From: an uncultured Lachnospiraceae bacterium
GTDB taxonomy: Bacteria > Bacillota > Clostridia > Lachnospirales > Lachnospiraceae
DNA: 35,206 nt
Direction: 5' to 3'
Assembly (NCBI GenBank): GCA_910586645.1
Contig: CAJUIS010000009.1
Coordinates: forward strand, 1-35,206
A program made the translations under genes and the position numbers. How positions within the stretch are numbered: position 1 is the stretch's first letter; the number at the start of each line of letters is the position of its first letter. The notes under the pieces were generated by a model. That model worked only from the letters and a program-made list of their open reading frames with translations, made no database searches and was not told where the DNA came from. Positions 14,806-24,300 of this stretch are shown one piece after another.

Positions 14806-17400
14806 ATGAACATACAGAAATTCACACAAAAATCAATCGAAGCCATTAACGGCTGTGAAAAACTTGCATACGAATACGGCAATCAGGAAATTGAACAGGA
14901 ACATTTGCTTGTGGCTCTTTTGCGTCAGCCGGACGGGTTAATCTGGAAAATGATTGAAAAAATGGAGATCAATACGGAACATTTTATGGATAACGCCATC
15001 CGCCATTTGGAAAAACGGGTCAAAGTATCCGGCGGACAGGTCTATATTGGCCAGGCGTTAAACAAAGTTTTCATCAGCGCGGAAGACGAAGCGAAGCAGA
15101 TGGGAGACGAATATGTATCCGTGGAGCATCTTTTCTTATCTATGCTTAAATATCCGAATTCTGCGTTAAAGGAAATTTTCAAAGAATACGGCATTACAAG
15201 GGAGCGTTTTCTAAAAGCCCTGTCCACGGTAAGAGGCAACCAGCGCGTCACTTCCGACAATCCGGAAGCCACTTATGACACCCTTGAAAAATATGCCTAT
15301 GATCTGGTGGAACGGGCCAGGAATCAGAAAATGGATCCTGTAATCGGAAGGGACTCTGAAATCCGAAACGTGATCCGTATCCTTTCCAGAAAAACTAAAA
15401 ATAATCCCGTGCTTATCGGGGAGCCGGGCGTCGGCAAAACCGCAGCGGTCGAAGGGCTTGCGCAGAGAATCGTGCGGGGCGACGTACCGGAAGGATTGAA
15501 AGATAAAAAACTGTTTGCGCTTGACATGGGGGCGCTTCTGGCCGGAGCGAAGTATCGCGGCGAATTTGAGGAACGCTTAAAAGCGGTGCTGGATGAAGTG
15601 AAAAAATCCGACGGACAGATTATTTTATTTATTGATGAACTGCATACGATCGTCGGAGCCGGAAAAACAGACGGAGCTATGGACGCCGGAAATATGTTAA
15701 AACCTATGCTTGCCAGAGGAGAACTGCATTGTATCGGCGCAACGACGTTAGACGAATACCGTCAGTATATCGAAAAAGACGCGGCTTTGGAACGGCGGTT
15801 CCAGCCTGTTATGGTAGATGAACCGACAGTGGAAGATACGATTTCTATTCTCCGGGGATTAAAAGAGCGTTACGAAGTCTTTCACGGCGTAAAAATTGCA
15901 GACGCATCGCTTGTTTCCGCGGCCGTATTGTCAAACCGTTATATCTCCGATCGTTTTTTGCCGGATAAGGCAATCGATCTGGTAGACGAAGCCTGTGCGC
16001 TGATTAAGACGGAGCTTGATTCCATGCCGACAGAACTGGATGAATTAAACCGCCGCATTATGCAGCTCGAAATTGAAGAAACAGCTTTGAAAAAAGAAGA
16101 AGACCGTTTAAGCCAGGAACGCCTGTCTGTGCTGCAAAAGGAGCTGGCGGAGCTAAGAGACGGTTTTTCCGTAAAGAAAGCGCAGTGGGACAATGAGAAA
16201 AAATCCGTAGAGCATGTACAGAAATTAAGGGAAGAACTGGAACATTTAAAAGGCGAAATCAAACAGGCGCAGCAGAATTATGATCTGGAAAAAGCGGCCG
16301 AACTGCAGTATGGCAGACTTCCGCAGGTGCAAAAGCAGCTTGAAATTGAAGAAGAAAAAGCAAAGAGCAAAGATTTGTCCCTGGTGCATGAAATTGTCAG
16401 CGAAGAAGAAATTGCAAGAATCATTTCCCGCTGGACTGGAATCCCGGTTGCAAAACTCACGGAAAGCGAACGGAATAAAACGCTTCATTTAGACGAAGAA
16501 CTGCACAGAAGAGTCGTCGGGCAGGACGACGGGGTAACGAAAGTGACGGAAGCGATTATCCGTTCCAAGGCAGGAATCAAAGATCCGACAAAGCCAATCG
16601 GCTCGTTCCTGTTTTTGGGGCCGACCGGAGTCGGCAAAACGGAACTTGCCAAAGCCCTTGCCGAAAGCCTGTTTGATGACGAGGGCAATATGGTGCGGCT
16701 CGATATGTCGGAGTATATGGAAAAATATTCCGTATCCCGCTTAATCGGGGCGCCTCCGGGATACGTTGGCTACGATGAAGGAGGCCAGCTTACAGAAGCC
16801 GTCCGCAGAAAACCTTACTCTGTGGTTTTGTTTGATGAAGTGGAAAAAGCGCATCCGGACGTATTTAATGTGCTGCTCCAGGTGTTGGATGACGGCAGGA
16901 TTACGGATTCGCAGGGACGCACCGTGGATTTTAAAAATACGATTATTATAATGACTTCAAACCTTGGATCGGCGTATCTTTTAGAGGGCATTAACGACGA
17001 TGGCAGCATTCCGGCAGAAGTGGAACAGGCTGTTATGGAAGAATTGAGGCGGAATTTCCGGCCCGAATTTTTAAATCGTCTGGATGAGATTATCCTGTTT
17101 AAGCCGCTGACGAAAGATCATATCGGCAATATTATACGGCTTTTAATGGAAGGGCTGAACCGAAGGTTAAAAGACAGGGAAATCAAAGTGGAGTTATCCG
17201 GGGAGGCGGAACGTTATGTTGCGGATCATGGATACGATCCGGTATTTGGCGCAAGGCCCTTAAAGCGGTTTTTACAAAAGCATGTGGAAACCCTTTCTGC
17301 AAAGCTGATTCTTGCGGATAAGGTAACAGGAGGCGATACGATTTGGATTGACGTAACGGACGGGGAATTGAGCGCTTCCATAAAAGGCCGGAGGGCATAG
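14806..17400 (+). CDS. clpB: ATP-dependent disaggregase ClpB (Hsp100)
   Basis: Hexameric cytoplasmic AAA+ chaperone that works with DnaK to extract proteins from aggregates; 864 residues, full length. The Clp N-terminal repeats lie at about 1-150. AAA1 has Walker A GEPGVGKT at 205-212 and Walker B in LFIDELHTIVGAG. The long M-domain coiled coil at about 400-520 distinguishes ClpB from ClpA and ClpX. AAA2 has Walker A GPTGVGKT at 605-612. The C-terminal domain contains DPVFGARPLKR. The ATG at 14806 has AGGAGGTG at 14793-14800. A CIRCE-like operator at the promoter implies heat-shock control by HrcA. The gene stands apart from dnaK and groE, none of which is in the window. Confidence 0.97.
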   Translation: MNIQKFTQKSIEAINGCEKLAYEYGNQEIEQEHLLVALLRQPDGLIWKMIEKMEINTEHFMDNAIRHLEKRVKVSGGQVYIGQALNKVFISAEDEAKQMGDEYVSVEHLFLSMLKYPNSALKEIFKEYGITRERFLKALSTVRGNQRVTSDNPEATYDTLEKYAYDLVERARNQKMDPVIGRDSEIRNVIRILSRKTKNNPVLIGEPGVGKTAAVEGLAQRIVRGDVPEGLKDKKLFALDMGALLAGAKYRGEFEERLKAVLDEVKKSDGQIILFIDELHTIVGAGKTDGAMDAGNMLKPMLARGELHCIGATTLDEYRQYIEKDAALERRFQPVMVDEPTVEDTISILRGLKERYEVFHGVKIADASLVSAAVLSNRYISDRFLPDKAIDLVDEACALIKTELDSMPTELDELNRRIMQLEIEETALKKEEDRLSQERLSVLQKELAELRDGFSVKKAQWDNEKKSVEHVQKLREELEHLKGEIKQAQQNYDLEKAAELQYGRLPQVQKQLEIEEEKAKSKDLSLVHEIVSEEEIARIISRWTGIPVAKLTESERNKTLHLDEELHRRVVGQDDGVTKVTEAIIRSKAGIKDPTKPIGSFLFLGPTGVGKTELAKALAESLFDDEGNMVRLDMSEYMEKYSVSRLIGAPPGYVGYDEGGQLTEAVRRKPYSVVLFDEVEKAHPDVFNVLLQVLDDGRITDSQGRTVDFKNTIIIMTSNLGSAYLLEGINDDGSIPAEVEQAVMEELRRNFRPEFLNRLDEIILFKPLTKDHIGNIIRLLMEGLNRRLKDREIKVELSGEAERYVADHGYDPVFGARPLKRFLQKHVETLSAKLILADKVTGGDTIWIDVTDGELSASIKGRRA

Positions 17401-17467
17401 AGGGAGGAGATATTTTTGCCGCGTCTTTTGCATATAGTATCGTAAGAGAATTTTTGGCAGTGATGAG

Positions 17468-18190
17468 ATGAAAAAATTAAGAAAGTTTCTTTTGGGAATG
17501 GATTTGCTGCTGCTTTGCGTTGCGGCAGGAAGAATAGCGGAGAACAAAATGTTTGCCGCCGTAAGCGGTATAAGGAAAGATTCCGGGCTTTGGCCGATTA
17601 TGAAAGAGTCAGATATCAGTACGAAGGATTTGACAAAGAAAAAAGTGGCGCTGACTTTTGACGACGGCCCGAATGCAAATTATACGGAAGAGCTTTTGGA
17701 GGGCTTAAAAGAACGTGGTGTACAGGCCACGTTCTTTTTGTTGGGAAATCAGGTGGAAAAGTCGCCTGAAATAGTAAAGAAGATGCATGAGGACGGACAT
17801 CTGATCGGCAATCATTCCTATGAGCACGTAAATTTAAGCAGTTTGAGCGATGAAGCGGCAATGGTTCAGGTGGATAAGACAAATGAAGCGATTTACAAAG
17901 TGACGGGAGAGTTTCCGGAATATATCCGTCCTCCTTTCGGATGCTGGAAAAGCAATCTGGATTATAAGACGACGATGATTGAGGTGCTGTGGAATGTGGA
18001 TCCTTTAGACTGGAAAACAGATAATGCGGAAACAGTTGTAAAGAGGGTTTTAAAAGAAGTGGAGGAAGATGACATTATCCTCCTTCACGACGCCTCGGAG
18101 TCTTCTGTCAGCGCGGCTTTCCGTATTATTGACGCGCTGCAGAAGGAAGGATACCTGTTTGTTACGGTGGACGAAATTTTATTTGATTGA
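17468..18190 (+). CDS. Polysaccharide deacetylase (NodB/CE4 family), membrane-anchored or secreted
   Basis: A 240-residue protein with an N-terminal hydrophobic segment (about 8-25) acting as signal anchor or signal peptide. The CE4 domain at about 58-240 has TFDDGP with the catalytic and metal aspartates D65 and D66, HSYEH (H116 and H120 bind the metal), RPPFG, the WNVDPLDW motif and LLHD near the end. Such enzymes remove N-acetyl groups from peptidoglycan or other glycans outside the membrane; similarity to spore cortex (PdaA) or PgdA types cannot be resolved by eye. The start has only a weak ribosome site. It follows clpB by 67 bases, with no clear terminator between. Confidence 0.9.
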   Translation: MKKLRKFLLGMDLLLLCVAAGRIAENKMFAAVSGIRKDSGLWPIMKESDISTKDLTKKKVALTFDDGPNANYTEELLEGLKERGVQATFFLLGNQVEKSPEIVKKMHEDGHLIGNHSYEHVNLSSLSDEAAMVQVDKTNEAIYKVTGEFPEYIRPPFGCWKSNLDYKTTMIEVLWNVDPLDWKTDNAETVVKRVLKEVEEDDIILLHDASESSVSAAFRIIDALQKEGYLFVTVDEILFD

Positions 18191-18223
18191 GCCGGATACA
18201 GGTTTAAGAAAAATAGTACCAAA

Positions 18224-18268
18224 ATACAAAAAAAAATCCATATGATTTTGTGCTGTTTTTTGTATAAT
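18224..18268 (+). promoter_or_regulatory. AT-rich inverted repeat overlapping a TATAAT box before the GH2 gene
   Basis: ATACAAAAAA (18224-18233) and TTTTTTGTAT (18256-18265) are perfect inverted repeats. The right arm runs into TATAAT at 18263-18268. No good -35 box is seen at the proper distance. The structure may end the deacetylase transcript and start the GH2 one. The leader from here to the ATG is about 100 bases. Confidence 0.35.
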
Positions 18269-18367
18269 AAAAAGAAAGATTTGTTTTATGGGTCATTTTA
18301 TACATCTGCTTTGGGCGGATAGAGAAAAAAGACAGCAAACAGACAAAAAAGGGAGGAGAAGGAGAAT

Positions 18368-21300
18368 ATGTACAAAAAAGGGATTCTGAAAAAAGCTCTG
18401 TCGGCAGTTCTTTCACTTGCACTGACTGCGGCGGCGCTGCCTTTTGATATGTCCGGCGGCACGGCGGTTTACGCTGCGTCTGCAGGCGTGTCTGCGGAAA
18501 GGATTGCGTCAGACGAGCGGAAAATCAAAATCAATGATGACTGGAGGTTCTGCCTGCTGGATAAAGCAAGAGAAATGAATAACAGTCTGGATCAGACGGC
18601 GAGCCGGCCGGATTATACGGAGAGCGGCGAGTGGAGTACGGTGCAGCTTCCGCATGACTGGAGCATTTACCAGCAGTTTTCCGACAGCGAGGCAAGGGCG
18701 GCGCAGGGATCGCTTCCGGGAGGCACAGGATGGTACCGGAAATCGTTTACGCTTCCGGATGATATGAAGGATCAGAATGTCGTGCTCCAGTTTGACGCGG
18801 TGCAGATGGTCAGCGAAGTTTGGATCAACGGAGTAAATCTTGGCAAGCAGTTTCTTGGATATGTGACGTTTGAGTACGATATTACAAAGCATCTTAAGTT
18901 TAACGGAGAGGAAAACGTAATTGCGGTAAAGGCATACTCCAGTAAAGACAGCGCCCGCTGGTATTCGGGAGCCGGAATTTACGGCAGTGTGTACCTGATT
19001 GCAACGGAAAAAGTACATATTCCGGTAAACGGCGTACATGTCGCCACAGTTGTAAAAGAAGACGGGAAGTATATTCAGCCGGATTTTCATACGGAACCGG
19101 ACATGGATGCGTTAAAACAGAAATCCACTGTGAATGTGCGTACAAACGTAGCAAATAAAACGTCTTCCGCTGCAGAAGTGACGGTAAAATCCACGATTTA
19201 CAGTAAGGAAAACCCGAATGTCGCTTCAAAAGAAGACGTCCTTACAATCCCGGCTCCGGCGAACGGGAAAGACAGCAATACAGGAAGAGTGGATCAGATT
19301 CTTGAGATTGCGAATCCGGATCTGTGGAGTGTGGACAATCCAAACCTGTACTGGGTAAAGACGGAAATTATTCAGGACGGCGAAGTGGTTGATACGCTGG
19401 ATACGCGTTTTGGCATCCGGTATCTTTATTTAAATCCGGGTTCTTATGACGAGCCCTATAGTGAGAACAATACGCTTGGAGGTCTTTTTATCAACGGCGA
19501 ATACACCCGCGTCAACGGTATGTGCGAGCACCGGGATCTGGGGGCGCTTGGCATGGAAACGTATCAGGCGGCAATTGACAGGCGGATCCGCAAATTAAAA
19601 GAGATGGGAGTAAACGTTGTGCGCTGTGCGCATAATCCGGTTTCACCGGAATACATTGAGGCGGCTGACAGGCTTGGAATGCTTATCTTTGAAGAAGGGT
19701 TTGATCAGTGGCTGAAGGCGAAAAACAGTGATGATTATCACAATTATTTTAATAAAGCGGCGGACGGAACGACAACCGTATTTGAATATTCCGGCGCAGA
19801 CGGTACAGATACGCATATCAACTGGGTAAGAACCGATTTAGAGCCGAACTGCGTACGCGACATTCAGGCAATGGTGGACAGGGATAAGAATTCACCCGCT
19901 ATTTTCCTGTGGAGTACGGGAAATGAGATATACGATTCTTCTGACGGGCATGGAATTGACACGCAGTGGCTGTTGTCTGCTGCAGTGAAGGAAATTGATT
20001 CCCTGGATAATATTCCCTGGACAAATGTAGTAAATAAAGAGACGAAGAGAACGATTCGTCCGGAGCCGGAAGCAAATCATGCGGCGCTGCCGAATGAGGA
20101 AAACGGATATAAAACGGACTACAGCGTCAGAGGAGGCGGCAGCACAGTGGAAGGCGGGCCAAAATACGGCGCGCGTTACGGGAGGCCGATTTCTGCGGCT
20201 CCTCCTACCTGGGACACCGGAAACAGCAAAGTTACCAGAAAATACGGATTTATTGACAATATGGCGATGGCTGACATTGGCGGCCACAATTATTCCAGGG
20301 CGACAAACCAGTATAATACGCATAAGAAGAGGTATCCGAATGCAAGCGTAGCGGGAACGGAGACAGTGTCTGCATTTTATACCAGAGGCGTTTATAATAT
20401 CGAAGACTACCAGGGCGGCAACGAAGAAGGCGGACGCTGGGCGCATGGAAGCGGCTATGCTTCAGAGTGGCCGTATAACAAAAATTTTACTTCGGCAAGC
20501 ATTTCCATCCGGGAGCACAGGGATGATATGATGCCGTTTATGTTTGGAGAGATGGTCTGGACGGGCCATGATTATCTGGGCGAGCCGACGCCGCACAGCA
20601 GTCCGTCAAGAAGCTCTTATTTTGGCATTATCGATACGGCTGGATTTGAAAAGGACGCGTTTTATATGTACCGTTCTGCCTGGACGGATATTCCGACCGT
20701 CCATCTTCTGCCGCAAAAGTGGAACTGGGAAATGGGAACGCAGGTTCCGGTTATGGTCTATACAAATGCTGCAAGCGTGGAAGTGTTTATCAACGGCAAA
20801 TCCATCGGCGTCAAAGCGTATGACAGAGATACGGCGCAGCCTGTTTATCTGGATTACGGGTATCAGGAATATCAGGCGGGTGAATTAAAGGCCGTTGCAA
20901 AAGACAAGGACGGCAATGTGATTGCCGAGGATGTCGTATATACTGCAGGAGAGGCGAAATCCGTTGTTCTTTCCGGTGAAAAAGCTTTCATTAAAAACGA
21001 CGGAAGCGATCTTTTGTATGTGGAAGCGACGGTTACAGACAGCGCGGGCGTTATGGTTCCGACGGCTGACAACAGGATTACGTTTGACGTGGAAGGCGGC
21101 GAGATTGTCGCTTTAGACAATGGAGATCCCAGGGACAGGGAGCCGTTTCGGGGTTTAAATAATCATAATAACAGCAATACGAGCGATAACAGAAAAGCGT
21201 TTAACGGTAAGGCTCTTGCAATTATCAAAGCGGAAAAAGGCGCGGAGAATATTGTGGTGACAGCGCGGGCGGACGCCGCCGGAGGCCAGATTGGCTCCAA

Positions 21301-24300
21301 TACGCTGACAGTGGGAGCTTTGGATGAAGTGGGGGACGGAACGGGTATCAAAGATTATACACTTCCGGAAATTACGACGGGAGTCGGCGTTTCCCCGATT
21401 TTGCCGGAAACTGTCGGAATTGTTTATGACGACGGTTTGATTCAGGAATATGCGGTTGATTCCTGGGACGACATGGATAAAGTGGATTTGAATAAGCCGG
21501 GCAGCTATACGGTGTATGCGGTTTCCGACGAAGTGAAAGAACGCGTGAGCACACAGATTCATGTAAAAGAGATTTCATCCATTGACGACGTTGAAGTGAC
21601 AACAATTGCAGGCGTTGAGCCGCCGCTTCCCAATTTTGTGACATTGAATTACAAAGACGGGGAGACGGGTTTTGCGCAGGTGGCATGGGAGCTGGTAGAT
21701 CCTGCTTTGTATGCAGAAGAAGGCGTATTTGACGTAACCGGAAAAATAGGGCCGGATAAAACGGTTACTGCAGAAGTTATGGTTAAGGAAATGCTGTCGA
21801 TTGAAGAGATTGAAATCAGCACGGAGCGCGGTGCGCTGCCGACTATGCCGTCTACCGTAAAGGTAGAATTTACGGACGGTTCAAATGAACCGTTGGGCGT
21901 AAAATGGGATATTTCTGAGAATGACGTAAAATCAGCGGGACAGAAAAAAGTTACAGGAACCGTATTGAATTCCGCAACAAAAGCGGTTGCATGGCTGAAT
22001 GTCAGTACAGTAGTCTACGCAAGTGATTTGGAGTACAGGACGGAAACGGCCGGCAAAGTATTTAAAGATGCAATGTCCAATGGGGAACGCCTGCAGGCAA
22101 GAGGTATGCAGGGCGGCCCCGGCGAGGTGTATGAGAAAGGTTTTGGAACAAAAGCGCCTGCGGAAATCGAAATTGACATTGCGGGCAAAGGCTACGAGCG
22201 TTTCCGTTCCTATGTGAATCTGAGTCTGTTAAAAGGCGGAGTGGCCGCTCCCGGCGCAGTTGCGTTTGAAGTATATCTGGATGATGACAAAACGCCGGCA
22301 TTTTCCAGCGGAGACATGGATCGGGCGAACGAAGCGGAGCTTGTCGATCTTGATGTGACAGGAAAGTCCAAAATCCGTCTGGTGACAAAATCAAGATCCG
22401 GAAATGAAGAAGACGATCTGGCTGACTGGGTGAACGCAAGATTTTTGTCGGCAAATGTCGTAATTGATAAAATTTTGACGCCGCAGCTTTATACGGCGAA
22501 AGCAAACGAAAGCCCCTCCCTTCCGGATACAATACAGGCGTCTGTTCCGGGAATTGAAGATCCGGTGGATTTTGACGTAACATGGCTTACGCCTGTTTCG
22601 GATGCGATGTTTGCTTCCGGCTCGGTGCAGAATGTCTATGGACGGGTGGAAGGAGCCGCTGAGAAGCTGGTTTTGTTCCAATATATGACAGATTATGAAA
22701 AGGCGTGTAAAACGGAAGGCTTTTCCGATAAGATTCGTTCCTGGAGCGTGACGGAGACGTTTGATTATGGAAATGTCGGCCGCGGACAGAAAGTAAAATT
22801 CAACGCAATGGAACTTACGCCGAAACTGCTCTATTCCGGAACGTCCAATATGCTTGTGGAAAACGTGGGCAACTATGGTTTTTCATATGGGATCTATCCG
22901 GATCCGGCCAGCGGCGACTATGCGGTATTTGCTACGCCGGATTTAAGCTATTTCCAGGTGAAGAACGTGGCAAACACGGCGGATAACGGCAATAACGATA
23001 TATCGAACAATAATAGTTTCAGCTTTGAAACATCCGTTGACGGTGAAAACTGGACTGCTTTCACGGATTTTACAAAGGGAGATATTTTACCGGATACCGG
23101 AAAAGGGGGAATCTGGGCGCAGAGATATTACACTTCCAATGAAAATGCACAGTTCCCGGCCGGTACAAATTTCCTGCGCGTGAAATATCCGGACGGTCAG
23201 ACATGGAAATTTAATATGACGGAGATTGTCTTAAAAGGCAAAAGTAAAGAGGATGCGGCAAACGCGGATATGGCGGGATTTGCAATTGACGGTTATCTGG
23301 GTACGATCGATCAGGAAGCAAAGACAGTTTCTCTTCCGGTGCCTGCTTCGCTTGACATTACGTCGGCTGAACCGGAGATTACCGTATTTCCGGGAGCGTC
23401 GGTAAGCCCGAAGGGACCGCAGGATTTTACGAACCCGGTTACTTATACGGTGACGAACGGACAGGTGAAGAAAGAATATACAGTAACGGTAACGAGAGGC
23501 GTAAACGTTTCCTTCCATCCATATGGAGGAACGATAAACGGCAGCGAACAGGAAGTTGTAAACTTTATTCCAAAGAAAAGCACAGTTCTTCCGCCTGCGG
23601 ATCCCAGCAGGGAGGGATACCTGTTTGGCGGCTGGACGACAGATAGGGCAGGCAAAGAGGCCATGCAGGTGGAGACAATGCAGTTTGAAGAGGATACCGT
23701 ATTTTATGCAATCTGGAACAAGGATCCTTATGTTTCGGTCAGGACGGACGCAGACGCTTCCGGAAAAACATGGCAGGATGAGAAGAATAAAAATTACGGC
23801 TCAGAAACGCCCCTTTTGATGCGCCAGCCCGGGAATACGGCAAGCTATGGACAATTTGGCGAGAAATTTACAAATACAAGCACAAGTGACGGAACGGATA
23901 TGAAGACGGCGTTTATCCGTTTCCAGGTGGGCGGTTTAAAAGATCAGAAAGTAAAATCTGCAAAGCTTGCGCTTCACTATCAGGGCAGCAGAGACAACAA
24001 TACGGCGGCTGTTAAGCTTCTGGCGACAACGGCGAACTCTGACTGGGATGAGAAAAAAGTGACATGGACGACAAGGCCGGCTCTTTTGGATTCCGGCATT
24101 GTCGCAGAGTCGGAGGAATTTACGCCAAGACAGAGCGACAGCCAGACGATTGAACTGGATGTAAGCAGATTCTATAATGCGTTGTCAGAAGAAGAGGATC
24201 AGATTACATTTGCCGTTACTGTCAATTCAAACGGCACAGATTATCAGTTTACCGCCAAAGAGGGAGCGACGGGTTCCAATGCGTCCAAAGCTCCGCAGCT

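Noticed and set aside
17416..17445. Short TTG-started ORF after clpB with AGGGAGGAG upstream
   Set aside because: Only nine codons with a non-ATG start, and not in frame with the deacetylase. The strong ribosome-like sequence alone is not enough.
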